Positions 49,101 through 60,290 of a DNA stretch of 64,000 bases are shown piece by piece (within the stretch, counting starts at the first letter, position 1; every line of letters begins with the position of its first letter). The position numbers and the translations under genes are program-made. The notes beneath the pieces are model-generated. The model ran no database searches and had not been told where the DNA came from. It saw only the letters and a list, made by a program, of their open reading frames with translations. Source of the stretch: Enchytraeus crypticus (lineage: Eukaryota > Annelida > Clitellata > Enchytraeida > Enchytraeidae); assembly GCA_905160935.1 (NCBI GenBank), contig CAJHZI010000514.1, positions 2,315,501-2,379,500 on the forward strand. Reading direction: 5' to 3'.

Positions 49101-49798
49101 CATTTGCAGCGAAGTGAGTTTACGTCGTGAGCTGTCTCTACTGAGTCCATGCCACATCTCAGCATACAACGTGTCCATCACAGTCTTCACCTGGTCGTCA
49201 CTCAACACCAGCCGGCTCAATATATCCACTGCCTAAATCAATCAAACAAGATATTGAATAGCTCAGTATTAAAATAAACAGGATTTATGATAAGTTCAAG
49301 ACTTGAAATAAAGGATCTTCACTATTCTTCAGTGAAATTTCAGAAAAATGTGGTACTTATTCTACCAGAAAGATAAAAACAGTGAATGCTTAAAATTGTT
49401 TAATTATAGCTAAAAACATACAGCAGAAGATCAAATTTAAAAATTTCATTTGAACAAAATACAATCACATTAGTTTCGCACTCCATCTGAAAATTACTCA
49501 TTGTTTAAAACGATAAAATGAAACATTTTTGGGCATATTTCTAAAGCTATCGTTCAAGAGGCATCTTACTTGTTCATTACATAACATGACAAATTATGTT
49601 TCAAGTGATGCAACGAAAATATCCCAATTACAGAGACATTTAGAATACAGAGTTTCTAATTCCAACAACAAACAACACAAACAACAAACAGCAACAAGCA
49701 ACAAACAACGGACATGTGTATGTATGTATACTTACAGACTGCCTTGATGTTTCATCTTCAAAATTTAACTGAATTTGCGGATGTCGCAATGCAGGCAT
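37390..49798 (-). CDS. HK: Hexokinase (single catalytic unit), 12 coding exons
   Basis: ATP:hexose 6-phosphotransferase, first step of glycolysis. Exons, in transcript order: 49798-49736, 49232-49064, 48160-48021, 46576-46501, 46193-46054, 45116-45017, 44239-44157, 42474-42362, 41033-40878, 39984-39842, 39019-38886, 37470-37390. GT-AG junctions all keep frame; 465 aa, the length of a one-domain 50-kDa hexokinase (insect/yeast type), not the 100-kDa duplicated form. Visible: phosphate-1 loop [12 protein letters not shown] (83-94), sugar-binding GFTFSFP (150-156) with TWTK (169-172), [12 protein letters not shown] with the catalytic Asp near 208, [34 protein letters not shown] and [15 protein letters not shown]. 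The chosen ATG begins [13 protein letters not shown]. However, a good acceptor (TCTTCTTTTGCAG) lies 15 bases upstream at 49814-49815, so this exon may follow a non-coding exon or a missed coding exon. The end KRLSA and a TAG stop close it. Confidence 0.95.
37520..37645 (-). repeat. tRNA-derived SINE copy
   Basis: Minus-strand copy starting at GGGCTGAGCCAGTGGC, with a GTTCGAATTC-type B-box and GTCACTGACATGC, ending AGGAAACTGACGTTAAAC. It lies just upstream of the last hexokinase exon, in the intron (37470/38886). Confidence 0.6.
38140..38285 (-). repeat. tRNA-derived SINE copy
   Basis: Degenerate minus-strand copy: TAGCCTGTGGTGTAGTCAG (A-box-like), GATATCTGACTTCTGATCAG, GAGCTCAAATC (B-box-like). 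A reversed 3' body (GACATCATCTTGGATGAG) lies alongside. In the last hexokinase intron. Confidence 0.45.
38811..38885 (-). repeat. Duplicated 3' end of hexokinase exon 11 (pseudo-exon)
   Basis: Carries a second copy of the last coding bases of exon 11 ([13 protein letters not shown] in translation) plus a donor-like GTAGTAC segment, immediately downstream of the real exon end at 38886. The copies differ at the end (CCTAGTGTACAG in the exon, CCCTACTGTATAG in the copy). Confidence 0.85.
39061..39165 (-). repeat. LINE A/C 3' end with (GA)n tail
   Basis: Minus strand: CATGCCATGAACCTGCC, TTTAGGCAGTGCATGA, then (GA)n to 39061. Only the terminal hairpin and tail of the element remain, in hexokinase intron 10. 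Confidence 0.65.
39446..39490 (+). repeat. LINE A/C 3' terminal fragment
   Basis: GTACCATGGATCTGCCACTT, GGCAGAACAATAGACAGAGA: the conserved hairpin and a short GA-like end on the plus strand. Confidence 0.55.
39690..39831. repeat. (CAA/CAG)n triplet repeat next to the hexokinase exon 10 donor
   Basis: About 140 bases of imperfect AAC/CAG/CAT triplets. On the gene strand the intron reads GTGAGTAGCTCGC and then goes directly into TGTTGTTGTTG-type repeat, so the repeat begins about 10 bases inside intron 10. Confidence 0.9.
40080..40295 (+). repeat. Retroposon family B copy with (GAT)n tail
   Basis: GTGTTGTGTTCGGATTGCTG, AATAGATC, GTGCCGTAAAAAGGCGACA, GGACATTCGGTTGATGAGCG, then TTCCGACCCTAGTTAAAATG and GATGATGATGATG. 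In hexokinase intron 9. Confidence 0.8.
42000..42260 (-). repeat. Retroposon family C, degenerate copy
   Basis: Minus strand: GTGTCCCTGAAACAATAG-type head (lost similarity), TAAGAGGCGACTAAGCAAG, GGCAACGGGAACCACCTCAG, GCCATATTTTTCC-like block, GAATATGTACCATGGACCTG, hairpin and AATACTAGCGAGAGA. In hexokinase intron 8, downstream of exon 8. Confidence 0.65.
42773..42857 (+). repeat. LINE A/C 3' terminal fragment with (TA)n tail
   Basis: GTACAGTGAACCTGCAACTT, GGCAGAACACTATATATATA: the conserved end continues straight into a TA run instead of GA. Confidence 0.65.
42807..43413. repeat. 307-bp tandem duplication carrying (TA)n tracts
   Basis: Two nearly identical 307-bp copies; ACTGTATAATATACATG begins at 42857 and again at 43164. 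Each includes a TA run and a unique stretch with AAAACATTTGTACATGTATT. The only substitution I noticed is GTATGAATTGA against GTATAAATTGA. In hexokinase intron 7. Confidence 0.9.
44092..44152 (+). repeat. Family B 3' tail abutting the hexokinase exon 7 donor
   Basis: CTGTTCGTATCCCGACCCTA, GTTCTACTGAAATTCAAAGT, GGATGATGATGAC; the tail stops about 5 bases from the exon end at 44157. Confidence 0.75.
44435..44528 (-). mobile_element. LINE fragment encoding a CCHC-like RT C-terminus
   Basis: Minus-strand translation [18 protein letters not shown], the C-x-C-x(8)-H-x(4)-C zinc-binding pattern at the C-terminus of many non-LTR reverse transcriptases. About 90 bases only, in hexokinase intron 6. 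Confidence 0.6.
47770..47880. repeat. Tetranucleotide GTCA/GCCA-type repeat
   Basis: Imperfect CAGTCAGTTAGTCAGCC-type repeats in hexokinase intron 3. Confidence 0.8.
48590..48730 (-). repeat. tRNA-derived SINE family S1 copy
   Basis: Minus strand: GGCTGGAGCTAGTGGCGAAG, TCGGTAAGATACTCGACCGC, GCGGATTCAAATCCTGGGG (B-box), CATCGCTTTCGAGTGAGG, GTTAACCTTAGC with an (AAAGCT)-like tail (48575-48602). In hexokinase intron 2. Confidence 0.85.
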
Positions 49799-50939
49799 TT
49801 TAAAATTACCTTGCTGCAAAAGAAGATTTAATTAGACAAATTATTGCGAGGCAGGCACTAAATTAAGACAACTTTAAAACAAAATAGCCTTGTATGAAGG
49901 CGGTAGACACACACACAAGCACTCTCAGATAAATAAACTACTCCTCATTATTTACAATATAATAACTTCAGAGTAGTATTCTGATAATAAAAATGATAAA
50001 ATATATATTACTTAGAAGATATAAATTCCTCAAGTATGGGCCAAGTTAAGACTTGGCAAATCTAGGTCTAAGTGCTGAAGTTACATCTTGCTCAATGGAG
50101 TGTTCTTCAATCAGCTTTGACACACTAAACAATAGGAATATACATGTATGTCACTGAGTAATCTCACTAGCAGGAGAGATTTTACACAACATTGTAATGA
50201 TCAACGAAGTGCAACGCTATCAAGTTCAATAGTAGATTCAAAAATGAGCTATGTTAGTAGAGTGCTAGTTACTACATGTAATATTTGAAATTATGGATAT
50301 GTCACTCATAGCGAGTAAAGCCATATACCAATATGGAGCGACAATTTACTGTTGGTAGGGTAGTGACATTTCACATAATAGTAAAGTTCTTAGATGGACA
50401 GCTAGATGATTGTTATAACTATAAAAGTCTCTAGTATACAGATACTAAATAAGCCAAGTGGAATTTTGTAATTTATTTAGTTCTAAATTACATCAATTAG
50501 AAGACACGTATTTTATATTGCAGATTTGTAAATAAAGAAGAAACTCCAGCCTCATGAGTTCAGTAAAAAGCTGATCCAAGGCAAATAAAATCTTTTAGAT
50601 TTTGTGTGGATATGAATTTTGTAGGGATACTATAGGCTATACATATTATATAATTACCAGAATTATTAATGAAGAGATAATTAAGCAAATGTAAGCCTAT
50701 ATTGCCCTGTAGAGTACACCAGTATGCGAAGATTACAATATTGTATTTTACAACGCTCATTTTAGTGCACGTTACGTAACTTTTGAAATTATCAGTGCTC
50801 CCATGTGCCATTGAGCCACCAAGATTGAGGTTTAACCATCGAAGAACTAAAAACTTGGATCCACCAAGCGCTCGCCTATGAGACAATTCAAATCTCTAAT
50901 CTACCAGAATTTACCAGAACAGTTACCATCTTTAGTTAT

Positions 50940-51490
50940 TACAATCCTTCTTCAAACTTAGATAGCAGGAAAAAGGGAAGAATGCCAAGGGCTTATTTCA
51001 ATCCCTAATCATACATGATTACAACATCCAGCTTGTTTTTAAAACTATTCACTGACACCGCATTCACAATCTCCTCACTCAAAGAGTTCCACCTATCAAT
51101 CACCGTATGAGGAAAATAAAACTTTCCTAAGTTTGTCCTAACACTAGGCTTAAACAGCTTATAGCTATGGCCTCTTAAACCATTATTGGAGATATTCAAA
51201 ATCTACTGCTCTTAATTCGGTAAGCCCATGCATTATTTTATAGACTTCAATAAGATCACCTCTAATTCTCCTGGTGTCTAGGGCTGTCAGTTAAACTGCC
51301 CTTAGCCTCTCCTCATACCTTAATGCTTTGAATCCCCTAATCCAGATGAGGTCGGATCTAAGATTTATACAATCTTATAACAATGCATTTATCTCTACTT
51401 TTGAATGTTCTCTTTATTAGACCTAAGGTCCTATTGTTTGCTTTAACAGCCACAGTACATTGTTTCCTCACTTTGAGGTCCGGGCTAAAT
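50940..51490 (-). mobile_element. LINE fragment, RT C-terminal region
   Basis: Minus-strand ORF 51199-51005 contains SVRTNLGKFYFPHTVIDRWN and SVNSFKNKLD, the usual end of CR1/Jockey-type ORF2 proteins. Upstream (51,490-51,200), broken frames still read AVKANNRTLGLIKRTFKS and RIRGDLIEVYKIMHG, which precede that end in such elements. It is a separate copy from the 52-55 kb element. Confidence 0.75.
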
Positions 51491-51654
51491 ATTACCCCTA
51501 ATTAACACACTCAGACAGAAAAATGAATAACTGTCTAATCTAAAATCAATGCATGCTTTCGCTTCGATATCTAAATCGATACTAGAATATATTTTGCAAT
51601 AATATTTTGAATTCCGGCAAAAAACAGGCCTAATTGCAGTGGCAACTAAATTAA

Positions 51655-52071
51655 ACAAGCATATACTCTCTCTCTCTCTTAGTGCACTGCCTACTAGCAG
51701 GTCCTTGGTACATAATGCCTCCACTCTTCTCTGTCTTCTGCCTTCCTCTTCATTTCCACATATGAGTGGGTCTTTAAATCATCTAACATACCTAATCTCG
51801 GCCTGCCCCTGCCTCTTTTTCCTTCCATTCTACCTTCTATGACCTCTTTTAATAGACCTATCCCCCTTATTAGAATGTGTCCTATCCATCTCTTCTTCCT
51901 ATTTCTTAATACATTTATCAACTGTCTATCTGTGCCAACTCTCTCCAAGACTTCCTCATTTGTAACCTTTTGGGTCCAGCTAATACTCTCCATTCTTCTC
52001 CAAATCCACATTTCCAATGCCTCCAGTTTCCTAATATCTTTCTTCCTTCCAAGCATATACCTACTGTACAA
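51655..52071 (-). mobile_element. LINE A 3' fragment, open frame
   Basis: ORF 52071-51694 encodes [48 protein letters not shown] and EDREEWRHYVPRTC. It is better preserved than the copy at 14.4-15.1 kb. It ends with the hairpin CCTGCTAGTAGGCAG and TGCACTAAGAGAGAGAGAG. Confidence 0.8.
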
Positions 52072-52079
52072 TTTTATTA

Positions 52080-55000
52080 AATAATAATAATAACAACAAC
52101 AATCAGAGTGCTACAGTCATCACTGACAACATCGAGCACTATTGAGACAAAATCAAGCCGGCGAGCAAAAAAAAAAGGTCCAAAACGGTGCAAATTCCAA
52201 AATCCAGAAATTCAGTCCAAAGTAAAGGGAGTTAAAGAAAAGGTGGTTTAGGTGCAGGTCGCTGCTCATGGACACTGGATGGAAAAGAGAGATGGAAAGG
52301 ATAGGTCTTCAACTGCTTATGGAACTGCTCATAGGAAAGCAAAGGCTGATGTGATTCAAATGAAGATTTCCGAAGATTGGATGGAAGAGAATTCCAGATC
52401 TGAGGTGCAGCCTGCTGGAAAGAACGATTAGATAGCTTAGAGCGTGAAGGTAACCTAGGTCTCACAAGAGTAATTTACTATGAAGACCGAGTAACAGCAG
52501 GCTGCATCACTTTAATCAAGTGAGACATACAAGTTTGTCCAGGGATGGTGATGGACTTATAGGTTAACGAAGCTGTTTTGTAAATGATACTCTCTTTAAT
52601 CTTTAGCCAGTGCAAGGACTTCAAAATAGGCGTAACATGTGAGTACTTGGAACTACAAAAAATTGCTCGCAAGAGAATTCTGAACAAACTGCAACCGATC
52701 AATCTCACAGCCAGGGAGATTTAAAAACAGGGAATTGCAGTAGTCCAACTTCGATTGCACAAGAGCAGCACCAATTGTAGCAGCTGTCTCACGTGACAAA
52801 TATGGACGTATTCGATGAAGATCACGGATATGGAAGAAACATGCTTGTGAAGTTTTAGTTATGTGTTCGTGGAAGGTTAGGTGTTTATCAAGGATAACAC
52901 CGAGATTTCTCACAGAAGAAACAGGTGATATTTTAATACCCGAAGATAACGAAAGAGTTTTCCCATTCAGCTTCAGAAGCTGTTGAGGTGTCCCGACCAA
53001 CAAGAATTCAGTCTTAGATGGATTAAGTGCCAAGAAATTAGCAGACATCAAGAGGATATAGACTGAAAACTTTGTTGCAGGAGGGTTTCAGCAGTAGAAT
53101 AGGAGTTAGGGGTGAAACAAGTGTATATTTGAGTGTCATCAGCAAAATAGTTCATGATCAAGAGAATGAGAAGAGATTAGAGTGCTTAGGGGTGTTGTAT
53201 AGAGGTTAAAGAGGATAGGACCAAGAACGGAGCCTTGAGGCACACCATACTTTAAGTGAGAAGGCGAAGAGATGTACTCCATCACTTCACACTAAAAGAA
53301 CGATCCGTCAGATAGGAGGAAACCAATCAAGAACAATTCCACGAATACCAAACCAGGAAGAAAGACGTTCCAGAAGAATATTGTGATCAATGGTATCAAA
53401 AGCGGCCGAAAGATCAAGCATACATAATCCAGTTAAGCGTTGTGTGCACATGGCATTAACAATAGAATTGCACACAGATAGAAGCACTGTTTCAGTTGAA
53501 CGATGCTTAGTATAAGCAGCTTGATGTTTATTAAATAGATCATTGTAAGAGAGATACGTAGAAAGCCTCTGAAGAACAATTCTTTCAGTGAGCTTAGATA
53601 TGTATGGCAGATTAGATATAGGCCTGTAATTCGACAATAATTCCTTATCCAGTGTGGGCTTTTTAAGCAATGGAGTAATAACTGCACGCTTAAAAGCGCA
53701 AGGAATTTTTCCAGTAGAGAGAGAGAGGTTAATAATCAATGTTAATACTGGAGCAAGTATGTCAATACACTTCTCTAAAAGAGAGGTTGGGATAGGATCC
53801 AAGTCACAATGTTTAGTTGGAGAGTCTAAAACTAATTTAGTAATCTCATCAATTGTAACTGGAGTGACATTAGAAAGCTCATCTTTGGAATGATTCTCTA
53901 CTGGAGTATGAGGAGTAGAGTTAGGAGCTGGAGTGATAGATTCTCTAAGATTGCTTATCTTATCTGTAAAGTATTTGGAAAATTGTTCAGGCAGTGACTG
54001 CACAGAAGTAGCAGGAAGAGAAGGAGAAATAGATCTATGTAAAAGATCATTAACGGTTTTCCATAAACTCTTGACATTCACAGCCTTACTGACCAAAGAG
54101 GAGTAGTACTCTTTCTTAGCATTAGCAATAGCAGTACAATAAATCTTGTGTTGCAAATTAGAAACAGTTTTCCAAAAATCTGAATGGGTATGACGCCACT
54201 TTCTTTCAGCTCTATAGCATGCAGCCTTTAGCTTTCTCAGACCAGAAGTATACCAAGGGTTAGATTTCTTAAGCTTCTTGGTAGTTAGAGGTGCATGCTT
54301 ATCAAGTAGAGATGAAAGAGTAGTGTTATACTGTTTTACTAATTCATCAAGATCATTAGCAGGAGACTTGATCAAAGTCGAATTTTCAAGATCAGAACAA
54401 AAGAGATCAAGATCAACGTTATTTACACACCTAAATGAAACAGTAGGTGAATTTTTAATAGTATCTGGCTTAACATGATTATAAGTGAATACAACAGGAA
54501 AATGGTCTGACGGCGAGTGAGATAAAATAGTAACACTTAAAGGATCAATAGCAGAGAGACTTGGTGTAATAACAACATCAAGTGTATGATTGTCAATATA
54601 AGTAGCAACATTCACATGTTGAACAGCATTACAAGAGGACAGCAAAGTATTAAACTGCTGAATTAAGGGATCAAGAGGATTATCAAGGTGAATATTGAGA
54701 TCACCTGTAATCACAAAGTCTGATTTAGAAGTAGTAAGGAAGGAGAGTAGGGTAGAAAACTCCTATAAAAAGAGAGAGAAAGGTTTGGCATAGGGGGAAG
54801 AAGATGGTGGTCGATACACTGCAACAACATGCAGAGTACATGTGCTAAATTTACCAGTGACTGAAATTGCTTCAAATGAAGAAAATTTATGACAGTCATT
54901 GCTAAGAAGGGTAAAGGGCTTCCTTAGTAGGAGAGCAACTCCACCACCCTTAGCACCAGATATCCTAGAGTCACGATTTGCAATAAACATATCATAACCT

Positions 55001-55200
55001 GGAGGAAGAATATCAGTTCAGAAGGAGTGGTTATAGAGGATAGCCAAGTTTCACTGATAGCAAAACAGTCAAACTTGTGAGTCTCAGCCAAATCATGCAA
55101 AGCAATGATATGGTCTGAGTTAGAGAGAGATCGGATGTTAAGAGAGCAAAGAGAAATATTGCTTCGAAGAGAATTAACCGGAATTCTCGATCGAAACATG
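52080..55200 (-). mobile_element. CR1/L2-like LINE, long but frame-broken copy
   Basis: From 5' to 3' on the minus strand: endonuclease (SLCSLNIRSLSN, FDCFAISETWL, ITGDLNIHLD, SDHFPVVF) over 55199-54500; reverse transcriptase (FKRAVITPLLKKP, NYRPISNLPYISKL, CMLDLSAAFDTIDHNILL, GVPQGSVLGPILFNLY, FADD catalytic box); C-terminal domain with NLGVILDKHLTFHEHI, LDYCNSLFLNLPGCEIDRLQ, APQIWNSLPSNLR. The longest open piece is 54714-53308 (468 codons). Frame breaks lie near 54,950, 54,740, 53,310, 53,150, 52,680 and 52,470, so it is inactive. The 3' UTR ends in GCTCGCCGGCTTGATTTTGT, GTAGCACTCTGATTGTTGTT and a short (ATT)n at 52080. No ORF1 was recognised upstream. Confidence 0.9.
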
Positions 55201-56002
55201 CTTACAAAACTGGCAAATCAGTAATTGTAAACAATGCAGAAAGTACAATATAAATTACAATATAGTTATACACAAATTACATAAAAAATACAAATTTGCA
55301 CTAATTAACTAACGATCAAAACGTAAACACTATAACTTTAACAATTTAAACACTAAAAGCAATATAAAATAACGTGTAATGGATCAACTATAACGGTAAA
55401 ATAACGGTCAAAACTGCAAATTGATTTTTCAACAAAATAACTATATAACAGATTAACAATATAACATAGAACTATGAACTAAGTTAAAAGTACGCCAATG
55501 AACTTAAGTCTAAAACTATTCACTAAAGACACTAAATTTCATTAAAATTCTATTTATAAATATGAAAATTATGGAACAGTGCAGTATAATTTCACCCCGA
55601 TATGTCGCTAATAAGCTATCTAATAACTGAGCAATGCTGCTTTAGAAGCATTAGATATCATCATGCACGATCAATTAACCATATTTTGGTTATAATCTTT
55701 TAATAACCTTTAACCCTCCTAGTTAAGATAAAGTTTTGTTGATATAGGAACCTCACAGCTGATGGCTGACCTATATACAGCTCATTGACCTAATTATTTT
55801 ATCAGCCAGTGGGCACGCATGGATCATGAGTATATTTCCTTGTTGAGAGCAAAAATCGAAGTTACTGAGCAACTGAAGTATCTTTTCATTTTACCCAGTT
55901 TATAGTCTCGACATATGCAATAACATCATTTTGCAAGTATATCTTATACAACATAAATCAGCAAGCATAGTATCCATAACATTGATTAGCAAACATAGCA
56001 AT

Positions 56003-56504
56003 AACGGATTAAACATGTGGTTTTAAAAGTGATAGATATCAACATAGTTGATTATTCACTATAATGCGTGTTTACTTTTATAGCATCGGTTAGCAGCCCT
56101 GACTTCAATTAATATCAATTAGCATATAACAACAACAACAACACATCCAGCAGCAAATATAGAAACAATAATATCAATTAGCAAGTATAGCAAAAAACCT
56201 CGGTTATAAGTATAGCAACTGTATCAGATGAAAATTCCATAATAGAAGATAATTTTACAAACTAAAGTTTTCTCAATTTACGGAGTGAAAGATATCTTCG
56301 CCACTGAAGATCGGCTATTAATAACATATGTAGGCAAAAACTAACGTATACGATTATACGTGTATATAACGGCTGGAGCATTATGAGAAATAATGAATTG
56401 ACACTAACAATAAAATGAAAATAATAGCACATATTATGGTGAAACGATCGATCAACTACTTTGATATCTATCACTTTTAATACCGTTTAAATCTTAAATC
56501 CGTT
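56003..56504. mobile_element. Inverted-repeat element with about 70-bp ends
   Basis: The left end TAACGGATTAAACATG, AAAAGTGATAGATATCAACA, TAGTTGAT is inverted at the right end (about 56,430-56,504). A single arm of the same sequence lies at 63278-63352. No ORF resembling a transposase; probably a MITE. Confidence 0.7.
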
Positions 56505-56654
56505 AGGCAATTTTTTTCCGTTTCCCGAGTAACTGCAAAAATGCATGAAGCGCAGTGAATTTCCGGTCGCAATTTTGCTCTCAGGTCGGCACGGCCTGGA
56601 TTAGAATAACGTGTTAAAATAATATTAGAATAACATTTATAATAATCAGACCAA

Positions 56655-57300
56655 CCTTGTCACTGCATTATATGCTCTACTACGACATACCACATCGCTG
56701 CATGCTATGATAGTATTTACTATGGCATACCATACTGCTGCATAATATGCTATACTATAGCATACTGTACCGCTGCAGTCTATGCTATTCTGTCACATAC
56801 TATAGCCGTTGCATACTATGCAATATTTTGCATACCGTATCAATACATACTATGTTATGGTAAGGCATACCATACCGTTACATACTATGGTATACTATGG
56901 CATACTGTGCTATACGGTGGCATACCATACCGCTTCATATAATGCACTAATATGGCATGCCGATTCGCTGCATACTATGTTATGCTAAGGCAAAAAATAC
57001 CGCTGCATACTATGATATATACTATGGCATTCCTAACGCTTAATGATATGTTACAATGCGGCATACCATACCGATGCATACAAAGCAATAGTATGCAATA
57101 CTCTTAAAAAACTGTACGGTTTCATACTTTGTTGCACTTTCACTTACCGTACCACTGCATACATGTATATCATGCGGCGTACCATATCGCTGCATTATGT
57201 GCTGACCTGGTATATCGCACAGATTGCATACTATACTGTACTAAGGCATAACCTACCGCTGCATACAATGTACTATTATTTCATACCGTATCGTTCCACA
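56655..57300. repeat. Degenerate 36-bp minisatellite, about 17 units
   Basis: Units built from GCATACTATGCTATACTATG and GCATACCATACCGCT, 32-55 bases long and considerably diverged. Each unit is rich in CATA/TATG pairs that can fold on themselves. Confidence 0.85.
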
Positions 57301-57711
57301 ATTTAACGCACAATAAGGTGTATAATTATTTTGCTGCCAAATCTTCGGCGGAGTAGTTGCATTATGGGCAATGCCGATAAGATCAAAAGATTTGAAGTTG
57401 CTGAAGATCAATAGTTAGGCCAGAAACGTCAATCAAATATCCGATCATATTAGGTATTTTATCTTCATACTGAAATTTGCAGTTTTTAGCAGAGAATGAC
57501 TCAATTGCACAGCGTGTTGAGAGTCAGGTAATTTCATTAAGTTTTAAAATTGCTCTTTTCACGAATTTGTGGGTCAATTTCCGGGAAAATATATCGGACA
57601 GTCAATTTTGAACTTTTGGAAGTTCATACCGTATAGGATCTTTATTCTCTCTCTTCAGCACATGCCTTATTTCTATTCGTTTGCTTGAATGGGTTTGTAG
57701 TGATACGTAAT

Positions 57712-57780
57712 ACAGGGACTTCCCTGAGGACCCAGACATTGTCCTTGAATGAGGACACCGACATTGAACCTTTAATATTC
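57712..57780 (+). repeat. SINE 3' fragment
   Basis: GGACTTCCCTGAGGACCC, CATTGTCCTTGAATGAGGAC, CCGACATTGAACCTTTAAT: the SINE 3' body only. Confidence 0.5.
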
Positions 57781-59279
57781 CTAATTAATATTAACTTTAG
57801 GATTCAAAAATGGTTAAACAAACATCTTCATTAATAATTCAAGATAATATAATATATTAGTATCACAATTGATACTAATAAGCGCTGTCCATTTAGCAGT
57901 ATTGGGAATGTACGAAATTTTATTCGCTTGATTGTCCAGCTAGCTGGAATCGGATTAGTAGCGCCAGCTAGTACAATCCATTGCAATTGTTGTTATGCCC
58001 GAGCTACTAAATTAATAGATAAATTGTGGTTGTGCATGTCATTATTGTCGGTTGTGCATGTCGAGACTGAGTAAAGACTGTAATATCGCTGAAGCTACAG
58101 GCACTGTCAATGTTTTGTAAAGGGTTAAGACTCCGTGATGGAATTTGTAAGTAGGTTAACTTGATTATGGAAAGCGACATACAGGTCTAGTAGTTTAATA
58201 ACTTTAATCGTATTATTTCCTGATTAGGGGATATAGATTTGAAATACGAAAAATTTATAGAAAATATGTTATATTACTTAGCAATAAATGCCCACGTGAT
58301 GATATATTCAACACATTACAATGGAAACTATCAGTATACTTTACATTATGGAAACTCTTAGTAGGGAAATAGAATATGGAGAAAGAAATTGCAAAACTCT
58401 GGATAATATTAAGAAGTTTCTTATTTATCTCATGTTGAGGCTAATACCTATTAAAATAAATTTAAAATAATGTTATAGTTTCTGCCTCTACTGTCATTAA
58501 TCCGCTACAGAACTAAGATGTGTCCGAGATCACAGGTTTATAGCGTTGTAAAAGATGTAAATCTCTTACCCTTAAAAACCCGAATCTTTCTATTTATAAT
58601 TTACTGCATGCTCTTCTCATCCTACAAATTTACGCTTATCATGCTGATTTATATATATGTATAAGCGAAGGCTTTTCCAGTTCCTCGTTAAGGACATGAC
58701 TTGCTATGGCATGGGTCCTTTGCTTGATTGATGTAAATTCCATAACTTAAAGGAATAACTCAAATAGGGCCTAAAGTAAAAATCTTAAATCTTAAAATAA
58801 AACCTTAGCTTTACCAGCTATAGTCACAAAATTAAATATAAAGCAATTACTTTCAAAAATGAATAAATGAAACATATATAACAATCAATAAGACAAAAAA
58901 TAACAAGGATTCAGTTACAGTAAAACAGTAATAGTAGACTATCTTAATGTTAGCTTAATAAGTAATTCACAGTGTTAACTCATAATTGAATTATGACAAA
59001 GTAACCGCTGTCTCAGTTACCAAATTCTATTAATTAATACAATTTAAACTCACTCATTTCAGTTGCTAGTACCATTTACAGGTACCGTCACCTCTACAGT
59101 AATTGTTCTTGCTACCACAGTCATGTGATCCCTCATAGAAGTCTCAATATTAGGCACTGAGCAAATATTATTTCAAAAATTTATTTAGGAAACCCTATAT
59201 CTATGTACAAGGAGATCCAAGAAGACTGATTGTGTCCAAAAAAATTTTGTCTGTGCTACAGACAAAATTACAGAAACGC

Positions 59280-60200
59280 ATATTTGAAAACACGGATCAA
59301 CAAAACAACAACAACAATAATAATACAATTGCAGTGCTACTCTTGTCCATGACACTTATGAGCACATATGGAAGCAAATCCAACCGATGAGCAGAATGAA
59401 TTAAGGGAGGCCAATAAACGATGCGAACTAAATTCAGCGTATTCGGTCTAAAGAATGGCACTAGCGGAATGAAGGTTTAATTATTGGTCTCAGATTAGGA
59501 AAATTCGATAGATAAGAGAGAGCAAAGAGAAAAGCTTTTAGCCGCCTGTTCATAGAGAAGGAAAGTCTGATAAAGAAAAGATGAGAGAGTGCACAAAGAA
59601 GAAGAAAGAGAATTCCAGATCTGCAGGGCAGCATGCTGAAAGGAGCACTAAATAGTGTGCTGCGAGTCTGTCTAGTGTAACTAACTTAGAGGACTTAGTA
59701 GACAACTCTTTGGGAGTAAACTGTCTCACTTCTAATAAGTGAAACATGCAGGTTTGGTGATGGATGGACTTATTTGTCAGAGAAACTGCCTTGCATAGAA
59801 TACGTTCTCTGACATTGAGCCAGTGTAAGGAATTGAGGACCGCAGTAACATAAGAGTACATGAAGCTACGAAAAACTCCACGTGCAGGGAATGCTGAATG
59901 AACCGCAACCTGTCAATCTCGCAGCTAGGAAGACTCAAAAGCAAGGAGTTGCAGTAATCCAGCTTGCATAGCATCAGAGCAGCACCAATCGAAGAAGCGG
60001 TCTCAAGAGAAAGATAAGGTAGTATGCGATGAAGAAGTCGAATGTAGAAGAAACATGCCTGTGACGTTTTGGTGATGTGTTCATGGAGTGTAAGGTTTTG
60101 TGTTTGTTCAAGAACGACACCAAGATACTTTACAGAAGACACTGGTGTAACTGCTAAATATAAGAAGAGAGAGCAAGGGACATCTCATTCAGTTTTGAAA
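59280..60200 (-). mobile_element. Second CR1/L2-like LINE fragment (3' part)
   Basis: Minus strand, ORFs 60142-59777 and 59861-59550: VKYLGVVLEQTQNLTLHEHI, TKTSQACFFYIRLLHRI, LDYCNSLLLSLPSCEIDRLR. It is collinear with 53,000-52,230 of the other copy and shares its 3' UTR with an (ATT/GTT)n end (59,290-59,320). 5'-truncated. It ends about 90 bases downstream of the ARF stop codon. Confidence 0.85.
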
Positions 60201-60290
60201 GTTTCTAAGCTACTGTAACAAACAGCTCATATAAACTGTCACATAAAAAGCATCACATAAAAGTCTGCATTTACTAGTAATGTCAACATT

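Larger units (their letters stand above)
49814..60290. other. Intergenic region between hexokinase and the ARF gene
   Basis: No conserved host gene recognised. It holds the likely hexokinase promoter (49814-50900, nothing specific seen), four LINE fragments (50940-51490, 51655-52071, 52080-55200, 59280-60200), an inverted-repeat element (56003-56504), a 36-bp minisatellite (56655-57300) and SINE pieces (57712-57780). From 55,250 to 56,000 and from 57,800 to 59,280 I see only AT-rich unique sequence, with a short direct repeat GGTTGTGCATGTC near 58,030. Confidence 0.6.
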
